From positions 31,787 through 95,786 of the forward strand of contig CAJTQU010000007.1 of NCBI GenBank assembly GCA_910578665.1: DNA of 64,000 nt. The letters are read 5' to 3'. The notes under the pieces were generated by a model. That model did not search any database, had not been told where the DNA came from, and saw nothing but the letters and a program-made list of their open reading frames with translations. The position numbers and the translations under genes are program-made. This document shows, in pieces, positions 43,837 through 52,266 of this stretch; the first letter of the stretch is position 1, and every line of letters starts with the position of its first letter. The DNA is from an uncultured Muribaculaceae bacterium (GTDB taxonomy: Bacteria; Bacteroidota; Bacteroidia; Bacteroidales; Muribaculaceae).

Positions 43837-44727
43837 ATGATAGAGCGATTTCTGACATATCTGCGATGCGAGGTGAACTATTCGCCCCACACGGTGGCTG
43901 CCTACCGCAGCGATCTGTTCCAGTTAGCGTCCTGGCTGACAGGAGACAAACCTGAGAACTTCGATGCGGCAAGCGTGACGCATGCCGACATCCGCTCATG
44001 GCTCGGGCACATGGCCCGACAAGGGACCGGCCCACGCTCGCTACGTCGCAAACTGCTGTCTGTAAGATCGTTCTACCGTTTCTTGCGAAAGACAGGACTG
44101 GCGGCCACAAATCCGGCGTCATCTGTAGAACTGCCCAAAATACCGAAACCCCTCCCCCACTTTGTCAGCGAGAACGATATGGAGCAGATTGTGGGTCCAG
44201 ACGCGTTTGACACAGACGATGTGGAAGAATACCGCGACAAGCTCATAATAGACATACTGTATTCTACCGGCATACGCCGTTCAGAACTGTTAGGGTTGCG
44301 TGACTGTGACATTTTGCTTAACTCATACGAGATCAAAGTGAATGGCAAACGCCGCAAACAACGCATCATACCCATACCGGAACAGCTAGCCGGCCGCATA
44401 AAAAAGTATATGGCACTGCGTGACGCGAGCTTCGGCACATGCCATGACGCATTTTTACTGTCACGGCGCGGACTACCGCTGAACAATGCAGCCCTTTCGC
44501 GCATTGTAAAGATAGAACTGGCCGCTACCGGCACAGAGCGCAAGACACCGCATGTGCTCCGCCACAGCTTTGCCACGGCGCTATTACGCGACGGCGCAGA
44601 AATAAACAGTGTGAAAGAATTGCTGGGGCACTCTTCCCTGTCTACGACACAGATATATACGCACCTCTCCTTTAGCGAGTTACAACATAATTACAAACTG
44701 GCTCATCCCCGGGCCACAAAAAAATGA
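43837..44727 (+). CDS. Tyrosine recombinase, XerC/XerD type
   Basis: 296 residues. The N-terminal SAM-like core-binding domain is at 1-85 (MIERFLTYLRCEVNYSPHTVAAYRSDL). The catalytic domain has Arg in YSTGIRRSELLGL, HVLRHSFAT (His-x-x-Arg), LGHSSLSTTQIYTH (His and the Tyr nucleophile). The length and start fit the chromosome-dimer recombinases that act at dif, rather than integrases of mobile elements. XerC and XerD cannot be told apart here. hpf follows 6 nt later. Confidence 0.9.
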   Translation: MIERFLTYLRCEVNYSPHTVAAYRSDLFQLASWLTGDKPENFDAASVTHADIRSWLGHMARQGTGPRSLRRKLLSVRSFYRFLRKTGLAATNPASSVELPKIPKPLPHFVSENDMEQIVGPDAFDTDDVEEYRDKLIIDILYSTGIRRSELLGLRDCDILLNSYEIKVNGKRRKQRIIPIPEQLAGRIKKYMALRDASFGTCHDAFLLSRRGLPLNNAALSRIVKIELAATGTERKTPHVLRHSFATALLRDGAEINSVKELLGHSSLSTTQIYTHLSFSELQHNYKLAHPRATKK

Positions 44728-44733
44728 AGTATC

Positions 44734-45024
44734 ATGGAAGTAAAAATCAAAGCTATTCATTTTGACATTACAGATAAGCTGGTAGCATTTATCAATAAAA
44801 AAGTGGACAAACTCGCACGCCGATACGAGGCTATCACAGAGGTAGAAGTCACTCTCAAAGTGGTCAAACCGGAAACATCAATGAACAAGGAGGCCGCTAT
44901 CAAACTGATAGTGCCACAGTCAGCCGACCTGTTCGCGTCAAAAGTGGCCGACACTTTTGAAGAAGCCATAGACCTCGGTCTGGAAGCCTTGGAAAAACCG
45001 TTGGAAAAGATCAAGTGCCGCTGA
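44734..45024 (+). CDS. hpf: Ribosome hibernation-promoting factor, short HPF/RaiA type
   Basis: 96 residues: MEVKIKAIHFDITDKLVAFINKKVDKLARRYEAITEVEVTLKV, with the two-helix beta-sheet fold and no C-terminal dimerisation domain, so the short form. It binds the 30S decoding centre in stationary phase. It is in an operon with the Xer recombinase, an order found in other Bacteroidota, and is followed by a terminator. Confidence 0.92.
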   Translation: MEVKIKAIHFDITDKLVAFINKKVDKLARRYEAITEVEVTLKVVKPETSMNKEAAIKLIVPQSADLFASKVADTFEEAIDLGLEALEKPLEKIKCR

Positions 45025-45050
45025 GCCTTGCTCCCGACCAAGAATAAACA

Positions 45051-45081
45051 GTGTAGGGGCGCTGTCACGGCGTCCCTACAC
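45051..45081 (+). terminator. Terminator after hpf
   Basis: A 12-bp stem (45051-45062 with 45070-45081, GTGTAGGG core, one G-T pair) has a 7-nt loop, 27 nt past the hpf stop, followed by GTCATAATTTT. Confidence 0.7.
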
Positions 45082-45174
45082 GTCATAATTTTACGGCCCG
45101 GACATCTTGGCAATAAACGGTAATTCAAAAAACACAGCCGCCTCTAAACCAGCCGTACCAGAACTAACAATCCT

Positions 45175-45597
45175 ATGTCACCACTTGAAAAAGTAAGGGT
45201 AATCGAGTTTCCCAAAATATGCGACCCACGCGGAAACCTGTCATTCATCGAAAGCGCGCGCCACGTACCATTTTCCATCAAGCGAGTGTTTTACATATAC
45301 GATGTTCCCGGAGGCGAGACACGCGGAGGCCACGCTCACAGGGAATGCAGCATCGTGCTTATGGCAGTAGCAGGCTCGTTTGACGTACGCCTTACCGACG
45401 GAAAGGAAGAAATGACCGTACGCCTCAACCGTGCAAACAAAGGTGTGCTGATCCCACCCGGAGTATGGGACACCATGCACGATTTCACCACAGGCACAGT
45501 GGCGCTGGCCATGGCCTCCCACCCGTATGAAGAGGAGGACTACATACGTGACTACGATGAATTTATCGAATGGGCAGGCCTTGGCAAAAATGATTAA
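45175..45597 (+). CDS. FdtA/QdtA-like sugar 3,4-ketoisomerase (cupin)
   Basis: 140 residues, a single cupin: FPKICDPRGNLSFIESARHVPFSIKRVFYIYDVPGGETRGGHAHRECSIVLMAVAGSFDV, then GVLIPPGVWDTMHDF. The GGHAH motif holds the active-site His pair of dTDP-4-keto-6-deoxyglucose 3,4-ketoisomerases. It overlaps an aminotransferase gene by 8 nt, which suggests a dTDP-3-amino-3,6-dideoxyhexose route. No dTDP-glucose synthase or acetyltransferase is nearby. Confidence 0.85.
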   Translation: MSPLEKVRVIEFPKICDPRGNLSFIESARHVPFSIKRVFYIYDVPGGETRGGHAHRECSIVLMAVAGSFDVRLTDGKEEMTVRLNRANKGVLIPPGVWDTMHDFTTGTVALAMASHPYEEEDYIRDYDEFIEWAGLGKND

Positions 45598-46696
45598 ATA
45601 CCCTTTTCTCGACCTAAAGCGCCTGACGGCACCCCTGGCCGCAGAATTAAAGGAAGCATGCGACCGAGTGATAGATTCAGGACGTTATCTGCACGGTCCT
45701 GAAACAGCATCCCTCGAACACGAGATAGCAGCACTGTGTTCGAGGCGGCACTGTGTAGCCGTGAGTAACGGTCTTGACGCGTTACGTCTCATCATCAAGG
45801 GATATAAGGCTTTAGGAATTTTGCATGACGGTGACGAAGTGATCGTGGCGGCTAACACCTACATCGCATCGTTGCTCGCCATAACAGATGCCGGACTAAC
45901 ACCTGTCCCGGTAGAACCTGACATAAGAACTATGAATCTTGATCCGGCAATGATCGGACAAGCTGTCACTAGCAAAACCAGGGCCATAATGGAAGTACAT
46001 CTGTACGGCACGCCGGCACGCCATTCAGAAATAGCAAGAGTGGCAAAACTCCACAACCTGCTTATAATCGAAGACAATGCACAGGCTATAGGCGCAAGCG
46101 AGCACGATATGCCCACGGGCGGCATGGGTGACGCGGCTGCTTTCAGCTTCTATCCCACAAAGAATGTAGGGGCACTGGGTGACGCAGGAGCCGTCACCAC
46201 CAACGACACGGCGCTGGCAGACACCATACGCGCGTTAGCCAATTACGGCAGCGACAGACGGTATCACAATATTTACAACGGCTATAACTGCCGTATGGAC
46301 GAGATACAGGCTGCCATGCTGAGGGTCCGACTGCGCCACATGGGTGAAGACAAGATAAACCGCCAGCTCGCCGCAGCGACTTATGAGCGCTGTATTTCAC
46401 ATAAAGATATAACCAAACCGGCCATAATCGATGGTACCGACCAGGTCTGGCACCAATACGTAGTCCGGTGCAGCAACCGTGACGCGCTGCAAAAATATCT
46501 GGCCGAAAACGGCGTAGGCACAGACATACATTACGCCACACCGCCGCATATGCAGCCCTGCTATAGCGGCATGAAACACTCTCCGCTACCTCTCACCGAA
46601 CGGCTGGCAGCCGAAGTACTCAGCCTGCCCATCGCGCATACCAGCAAGAGAGAGGCTGAAGAAATTTCAGAAATAATAAACAATTTCAGACTATGA
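45590..46696 (+). CDS. FdtB-like sugar aminotransferase (DegT/DnrJ/EryC1/StrS family)
   Basis: 368 residues from the ATG at 45590 (MIKYPFLDLKRLTAPL); 21 in-frame codons upstream lie within the ketoisomerase gene and do not match the family. PLP-enzyme marks are VSNGLDALRLII, VIVAANTYIASLLAI, IIEDNAQAIGA (Asp) and FSFYPTKNVGALGDAGAV with the Lys for the Schiff base. It probably adds the amino group at C3 of the keto sugar made by its neighbour. It shares 4 nt with the next gene. Confidence 0.9.
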   Translation: MIKYPFLDLKRLTAPLAAELKEACDRVIDSGRYLHGPETASLEHEIAALCSRRHCVAVSNGLDALRLIIKGYKALGILHDGDEVIVAANTYIASLLAITDAGLTPVPVEPDIRTMNLDPAMIGQAVTSKTRAIMEVHLYGTPARHSEIARVAKLHNLLIIEDNAQAIGASEHDMPTGGMGDAAAFSFYPTKNVGALGDAGAVTTNDTALADTIRALANYGSDRRYHNIYNGYNCRMDEIQAAMLRVRLRHMGEDKINRQLAAATYERCISHKDITKPAIIDGTDQVWHQYVVRCSNRDALQKYLAENGVGTDIHYATPPHMQPCYSGMKHSPLPLTERLAAEVLSLPIAHTSKREAEEISEIINNFRL

Positions 46697-47034
46697 ACAC
46701 TGACTGGAAAGAAGCATTGCTGGCACAAAGCCGCGCCATGGGTATCGAGCCGGACGGAACCGAAAATGTCGAAAGCAACGAGGCCGGTGCAGTCGAAGAC
46801 ATACAGCGCGCACCCCTGCACATAGCAATCGAAAAGAAAGGGCGCGGAGGCAAGACAGCCACAATCATCGAAGGATTTACATGTAGCGAAGAGAGGCTCA
46901 AATCAATTGCCAACGACATGAAAAACGCGCTCGGCACCGGGGGGTCGGCTCGCGGAGGAGAAATATTAATACAGGGCGAACGCCGCGAGGCCGTCGCGCA
47001 ATGGCTGCGTTCGCACGGCTACAAAGTAAAATAA
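46693..47034 (+). CDS. SUI1/YciH-like translation factor
   Basis: 113 residues. After a variable N-terminal 40 comes the eIF1/SUI1 fold: PLHIAIEKKGRGGKTATIIEGFTCSEERLKSIANDMKNALGTGGSARGGEILIQGERREAVAQWLRSHGYKVK. The GRGGKTATII and LGTGGSA motifs are diagnostic. Bacterial members (YciH) are thought to influence initiation fidelity under stress. It overlaps the aminotransferase by 4 nt. Confidence 0.9.
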   Translation: MNTDWKEALLAQSRAMGIEPDGTENVESNEAGAVEDIQRAPLHIAIEKKGRGGKTATIIEGFTCSEERLKSIANDMKNALGTGGSARGGEILIQGERREAVAQWLRSHGYKVK

Positions 47035-47053
47035 CCATTCCTGTACTGAGACT

Positions 47054-50000
47054 ATGCTGTTACAACGGGCATCGGCAGGTTCGGGTAAAACATTCACACT
47101 TGCCAAGACATATATACGCCTGTTTATATCAAAACGTGGCGAAGACGGACGTTATGTGTTGCGCAGTCCGGGCGAAATACGGGACGAACACGCCCATATC
47201 TTAGGCGTGACATTTACCAACAAGGCGACCAATGAGATGAAAAGCCGCATAGTGTCAAAACTGGCGGCACTGGCCGCTGAGCATCCGGAAGCCGGCGAGG
47301 AGCCAGAAAACCACAAAACGCCCGATTATCTGAAAAACTTTACCGGCGAAGACCCCGGCTCCACCGATGCTGACGACATCATCTACAATGCGGCCGGCCG
47401 GCCGGCATCACGCCGCCAGATTGCCGAAACATGCCGGGCAGCGCTTAAAGCACTGCTCAACGACTACGGGCACTTCAATATCTCGACCATCGACACTTTC
47501 TTTCAGGGCATACTGCGCTCACTGGCCTACGAACTGCGTCTGAACGACAATTACCATGTAGAAATCAATGACGACTATCTGGCCCAGGTAGGCGTGGACG
47601 AAACGCTGCTCGACATGAAAAACAGCAGCAGCAGACGTAAAGACGAAAATTTCTACGCTTGCGAGTGGGCCCGCAGAATAGCTATGGAAAGACTGGAATA
47701 TGGCGAAGACTGGAATATGTTTAACAAGTCTGGAGCCGACAGCCCTTTCAACAGCAAGTCGCTATATTCGGAAATGCTCAAATTGGCCAGAAACATGTCC
47801 AAAGAAAGCTTCAAGCTCGCTCTCGAGGCTACAGGAGACTATTTTAAAAACCCCGGGCGTTTCCGTAATTTCTACGAAGCCACACGTAGTGCCTCATGCG
47901 AAGCTTCAGACAAACGCACCAAGTGCAAAGCCCGCCTTAAAGAGTTTGAAGAGGGCATGGAGCGTCTCCACGGAAAAGCATGGCGCGAGCAGCTAAGCGC
48001 CGGTATGCAGACATCTCTTGAAAAAATCAGGCGTGCCGGTGCGAAAATAAACATCGAGGCAGACGGTATATCAAAAAAACTATACGGCTGCAGCCGGTAT
48101 TTCCAAGGAGAATCCGGAAGATCCGACAAACCTTTCAAAAAGAATACTCCTGCCAGCTGTGACAGCGATGCGGCAGCCCTGCTCTCCGCCCTCGCCGACT
48201 CTCTTGCAGAATGGGCAGAAAGCTCCGCATACTGGGACACTGTAATGTCACGCCTGCATTACATGGGAGTAATGCACGACATACGCCGCAACATAGAAAA
48301 ATTCAGAACTGACAACAATGTGATCCCGCTAAGCGAGACCAACGAGATCCTGCGAGGCATAATAGGCGAGGATGACAATGCTTTCATCTACGAGCGAATA
48401 GGAACACAGCTGCATCACTATCTGCTTGACGAATTCCAGGACACTTCGGTAATGCAGTGGGAAAACCTGCGCCCTCTGCTGCTGGAAAGCGAGGCTTACG
48501 GTTATGACAACCTGATAATCGGAGATTCAAAACAGAGTATCTACCGCTTCCGAAACGCCGAGCCCGAACTCATAAACAGCCATGTCGAGAACGAAATACC
48601 CGACACCCGCGTCCTGCCCGACTCTCTGCCTAAAGGATCAAGCCAATACGCACGCGTAAATACCAACTGGCGAAGCTCGCGACATACCGTGGAGTTTAAC
48701 AACACAGTGTTCAGCGCCATGGCCGCATCACTCCAGACCCAAACGCCTGATTTGGCCAAATTGTATGAAAATGTCATACAGGACCTGGGAAATCCCGATA
48801 TGCCGGGCTTCGTGCGCATCTCATTTCCGACATCAGGCCGTGGAGCCTACAATTGTTTTGCCGGCCTCGGAGCACAGATTGACGAGCTGAGAAGCCGTGG
48901 ATACAGGCTGGGCGACATTGCCGTACTTGTAAAAAAAGTAAATGACGGCCGCGAAGCCATTAGCGCCCTTATGAGATACAACGACGAGCACTCCCATGAA
49001 GAGGGATGGCAGCCGATAGAGATAATAAGCGAAGATTCGCTCAAAGTTGGCGAATCTGTAGCCGTAAAAGTAATTCTCGCAGTCATGGGCATGATAAGCC
49101 GGAGCTACCGCCTACCTGCAACAGAGACTACAGACGAAGAGACACGGGGCAGATCCGCACACCGCAAGATGCGCCGCTACGAAATGTCGCAGATGGTGGC
49201 CAACTTCCATTACAGCAGAGCCTCGCAGACATCGTCAGACCCGTTTGCAGCCCTGTCTGGCGACATGGCAGCGTTCGTCAATGAACAAGAACTCGATAAA
49301 ATGTTACGAGAGCTTGAGGCATTCACCCTGCCGTCACTTGTCGAAGCCATAGCCGCCCATCTGCTGCATGAAAACATAAGCCGGTCCCAAGCGCCATATA
49401 TAGCTGCATTCGAAGATGCCGTGTTGGAATATTGCGAGAGCTATGCGGCAGACATCAATTCGTTCCTCAACTGGTGGGACGAAAACGGCTACAAACTCAC
49501 CATATCAGCCCCCGAAGGGACAGACGCACTGCGCGTCATGACTATCCACAAATCCAAAGGCCTGGAATTCAACGTAGTCATAATTCCAAAAGCGGATTGG
49601 AACATCGGTCCCCAGAAAGAGGAAGAAGATATCCTGTGGGTGTCACACAGTCCGCGCAACCTTCCGCCGGAAGCTCTGGAAGATGTGCCGCCGCTAATCC
49701 CGGTCACACCGAACGGCAGAAACATGTCTGACCCGGCCAGCCCTTTCCACCAGGCGTACCGCGAATATTTCAACAAATGCGTATGTGACGAATTTAACGC
49801 CACATATGTAGCTTTCACAAGAGCCGTGCGCGAACTGCATGTGTTCGCCCCCCTTGCAAAATCAGCAACAGAGGGCAACAAAGTGGGTCTATGCCTGCGC
49901 AACGCCATAGCCTGCGCGAACAGCGGACAGCCAGGCTGGACAACCATGCCTGACGGCGGACTGGAATACGGAAATCCCACATACCGACCGGCCCGGCCGG

Positions 50001-50092
50001 AAACAGACACCGGCCGTGACGTGACAGTCATAGACCGTTATTGCACTGGTGACGGTTCGGCACAGATAATCTGCCGCGCCGAAGACAACTGA
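47054..50092 (+). CDS. UvrD/AddA-like ATP-dependent helicase, apparently lacking the nuclease domain
   Basis: 1,012 residues. SF1A motifs: I ASAGSGKTFTL (6-16), Ia GVTFTNKATNEMKSRI, II LLDEFQDTSV, III IIGDSKQSIYRFR, IV NWRSS, V MTIHKSKGLEFNVVIIPK and VI YVAFTRAVREL. Only about 95 residues follow the start of motif VI, and they show no PD-(D/E)xK signature. AddA/RecB relatives in this phylum usually carry such a nuclease at the C-terminus. No AddB-like gene is adjacent. It probably acts in recombination repair, but may be helicase only. Confidence 0.88.
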   Translation: MLLQRASAGSGKTFTLAKTYIRLFISKRGEDGRYVLRSPGEIRDEHAHILGVTFTNKATNEMKSRIVSKLAALAAEHPEAGEEPENHKTPDYLKNFTGEDPGSTDADDIIYNAAGRPASRRQIAETCRAALKALLNDYGHFNISTIDTFFQGILRSLAYELRLNDNYHVEINDDYLAQVGVDETLLDMKNSSSRRKDENFYACEWARRIAMERLEYGEDWNMFNKSGADSPFNSKSLYSEMLKLARNMSKESFKLALEATGDYFKNPGRFRNFYEATRSASCEASDKRTKCKARLKEFEEGMERLHGKAWREQLSAGMQTSLEKIRRAGAKINIEADGISKKLYGCSRYFQGESGRSDKPFKKNTPASCDSDAAALLSALADSLAEWAESSAYWDTVMSRLHYMGVMHDIRRNIEKFRTDNNVIPLSETNEILRGIIGEDDNAFIYERIGTQLHHYLLDEFQDTSVMQWENLRPLLLESEAYGYDNLIIGDSKQSIYRFRNAEPELINSHVENEIPDTRVLPDSLPKGSSQYARVNTNWRSSRHTVEFNNTVFSAMAASLQTQTPDLAKLYENVIQDLGNPDMPGFVRISFPTSGRGAYNCFAGLGAQIDELRSRGYRLGDIAVLVKKVNDGREAISALMRYNDEHSHEEGWQPIEIISEDSLKVGESVAVKVILAVMGMISRSYRLPATETTDEETRGRSAHRKMRRYEMSQMVANFHYSRASQTSSDPFAALSGDMAAFVNEQELDKMLRELEAFTLPSLVEAIAAHLLHENISRSQAPYIAAFEDAVLEYCESYAADINSFLNWWDENGYKLTISAPEGTDALRVMTIHKSKGLEFNVVIIPKADWNIGPQKEEEDILWVSHSPRNLPPEALEDVPPLIPVTPNGRNMSDPASPFHQAYREYFNKCVCDEFNATYVAFTRAVRELHVFAPLAKSATEGNKVGLCLRNAIACANSGQPGWTTMPDGGLEYGNPTYRPARPETDTGRDVTVIDRYCTGDGSAQIICRAEDN

Positions 50093-50121
50093 CAGGCACA
50101 TCATGTGCATGTTTTTTTTAC

Positions 50122-50129
50122 TAACTTTG
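50122..50129 (+). promoter_or_regulatory. Candidate -7 element of the AraC gene
   Basis: TAACTTTG, a perfect TAnnTTTG, 34 nt before the AraC ATG and preceded by a run of T. No clear -33 TTTG. Confidence 0.4.
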
Positions 50130-50162
50130 CATGTCGAACAACCCGAACGACCTTAAACCATC

Positions 50163-51050
50163 ATGAGTGTAAATCCCCCCGTGACGCTGCGTGAAATAGC
50201 CAGGTATCTGGATACCAATCTGTCATGCGATGTGCTGGCCATAGACAATTTCAGTCCCGACCCGGAACTGGAGGTATACCCCGTGCGCATTGACGCCCTT
50301 ATCATCATGCTGTGCACATCAGGAAATGGATGCGTGCACATAGACCTGAACAAATATGACCTGAAAAAGGGTTCTCTGCTGGTAGTGCATCCGGAAAACT
50401 ACATACAGGGAGTGACGCACGATGATGATTTCGGGTCGCAAGCAGTGATCTGTTCTCCACGCGTTGTCGAGCACATCCTGCCCAAACTGACCTCTATGCT
50501 GCCCATCATAATGCAGCACCGCATGGCTCCGGTGACAGACCTCACTCCCGAAGAAGCCGCAGCCATTTCGTCATTCTACACTTTTGTAAAATTGAAATTA
50601 GACGGACCTCCAACCACTTACCAGAGGCATAAGGTACTATGCATGCTCCAGGCTGCCCTGTATGAAATGATGGATGTCCGCATGTCACATTTCGAGCTGC
50701 AGGAGCAAAAGCAGTCGCGCAAAGAAGAAATAATGGCACGCTTCATACTGTCCATATGCAAGCACTTCAGGACAGAGCGCCAAGTAGGATTCTACGCAAA
50801 ACAATTGTGCATCACACCCAAACATCTCAGTTCGGTTGTGAAAGAGGCCAGCGGCCGGACAGCCGGCGAATGGATAGACCACTACGTGGTAATGGAGGCC
50901 AAGATGCTGCTAGGCAGCACCGACCTCACAGTGCAGGAAATAAGTTCTAAACTGAACTTTGCCAACCAGAGTTTCTTTGGCAAATACTTCAAGCACAACA
51001 CAGGATTGTCCCCCACTGAGTTCAGACACAAACAATTGCATAATAAGTAA
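50163..51050 (+). CDS. AraC-family transcriptional regulator
   Basis: 295 residues. The N-terminal cupin-like sensing domain (about 1-165) includes LIIMLCTSGNGCVHIDLNKYDLKKGSLLVVHPENYI. The C-terminal double helix-turn-helix (about 195-290) has VGFYAKQLCITPKHLSSVVKEASGRTAGEWIDHYVVMEAKMLLGSTDLTVQEISSKLNFANQSFFGKYFKHNTGLSPTEFR. It lies 13 nt upstream of the efflux genes and so probably controls them, perhaps in response to a metal or toxic compound. Confidence 0.93.
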   Translation: MSVNPPVTLREIARYLDTNLSCDVLAIDNFSPDPELEVYPVRIDALIIMLCTSGNGCVHIDLNKYDLKKGSLLVVHPENYIQGVTHDDDFGSQAVICSPRVVEHILPKLTSMLPIIMQHRMAPVTDLTPEEAAAISSFYTFVKLKLDGPPTTYQRHKVLCMLQAALYEMMDVRMSHFELQEQKQSRKEEIMARFILSICKHFRTERQVGFYAKQLCITPKHLSSVVKEASGRTAGEWIDHYVVMEAKMLLGSTDLTVQEISSKLNFANQSFFGKYFKHNTGLSPTEFRHKQLHNK

Positions 51051-51063
51051 AAAATAAATCTTT

Positions 51064-52260
51064 ATGACTTACATTAGAAAGACGGTGTATGTAGTGATAG
51101 CGGTACTGTCCGCCATATCGGCAGCCTGCTCCCACGACCACAACCATGAACACGACCATGACCATGAGCACGAAGGACATGACCATGCGGCAGAAACAGG
51201 CGAAAAAGGTCATGACGAAGATTCTCATAAAGGCATCGTGGTATTTACTGCCGCACAGGCAAAGGCAGGCGGTGTAGAAGTGAAAGAGATACAGCCTGGC
51301 AGTTTCTCGGGAGTAATCCGAACTGCCGGAGAAATTATGGCCGCCCAGGGTGACGAACGCAGCGTGCCGGCCACGGTGGCCGGCATAGTCAGCTACGCCG
51401 CAGGCACTCTCACACCCGGAGCACCGGTAGGTGCCGGACAAGCTTTGTTCCGCGTCTCGGCCAAAGGAATTTCAACAACTGACAACACTGCGGCACTCAG
51501 AGCCACACTTAGCAGTGCCGAGGCCCGTCTAAAACGTGCGGAAACCCTTCTGGCAGACAAACTGATAACACAGACTGAATATGATCTGATATTTGGCGAG
51601 GTGGCGGCAGCCCGCGGCGCCCTCTCTACCCCGGCCACATCGGCTGTATCGGGAGCGACAGCCACATCTCCCATTTCCGGCTATCTTACCGAATGTCTCG
51701 TACGTCCCGGCGATTATGTGGAAGTGGGCACTCCGCTGGCACTCGTAAGCACCAACCGCAAGCTACAACTGCGTGCCGACGTACCGCAAAGATATAATGG
51801 CGAGCTTAAGCAGATAAGGGGCGCAAACATTGTGATTCCCTCTGACAAAGACCGCACCCTGGCTCTTGGCAAATATGATGCAAAGGTAGTGAGCTACGGC
51901 CGCAGCGGCACAAGCACCAACAGCCTTTACATGCCCGTGATAATAGAATTTAACAATCCCGGCGGCCTCACAAGCGGCACCCCCGTGCAAGCCTACCTGC
52001 TAACAGAGGGACGCAGCGGTGTGATCAGCGTGCCGCGCACGGCGCTGACCGAGGAAGAGGGTGTATATTTCGTGTATATAGAGGTGAGTCCCGAACACTT
52101 CCGCAAGCAACGCGTGGAAACAGGACTCAGCGACGGAGTCAGCACCGAGATCGTAGAAGGGCTTAAAGGAGGCGAACGCATCGTTGTCAAGGGCGCCACA
52201 CTGCTCAAACTGGCTGCAAACTCAGGCAAAGCTCCGCAGGGCCATACACATAACCACTGA
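51064..52260 (+). CDS. RND efflux periplasmic adaptor with His-rich N-terminus (CzcB/CusB-like)
   Basis: 398 residues. A signal peptide with a lipoprotein-like site (AISAAC, Cys21) leads to a His/Asp/Glu-rich stretch of about 25 residues with repeated HDH and HEH, a likely metal-binding arm. The adaptor body follows: GEIMAAQGDERSVPATVAGIV, a coiled-coil hairpin (AALRATLSSAEARLKRAETLLADKLITQTEYDLI), and the lipoyl and beta-barrel parts. It ends in HTHNH, a second His cluster. It joins the inner-membrane pump to TolC. Confidence 0.9.
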   Translation: MTYIRKTVYVVIAVLSAISAACSHDHNHEHDHDHEHEGHDHAAETGEKGHDEDSHKGIVVFTAAQAKAGGVEVKEIQPGSFSGVIRTAGEIMAAQGDERSVPATVAGIVSYAAGTLTPGAPVGAGQALFRVSAKGISTTDNTAALRATLSSAEARLKRAETLLADKLITQTEYDLIFGEVAAARGALSTPATSAVSGATATSPISGYLTECLVRPGDYVEVGTPLALVSTNRKLQLRADVPQRYNGELKQIRGANIVIPSDKDRTLALGKYDAKVVSYGRSGTSTNSLYMPVIIEFNNPGGLTSGTPVQAYLLTEGRSGVISVPRTALTEEEGVYFVYIEVSPEHFRKQRVETGLSDGVSTEIVEGLKGGERIVVKGATLLKLAANSGKAPQGHTHNH

Positions 52261-52266
52261 TAAGCC

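Noticed and set aside
43837..44727. Phage or transposon integrase
   Set aside because: Length, N-terminal sequence and linkage with hpf fit a housekeeping Xer recombinase; no attachment repeats or cargo genes were seen.
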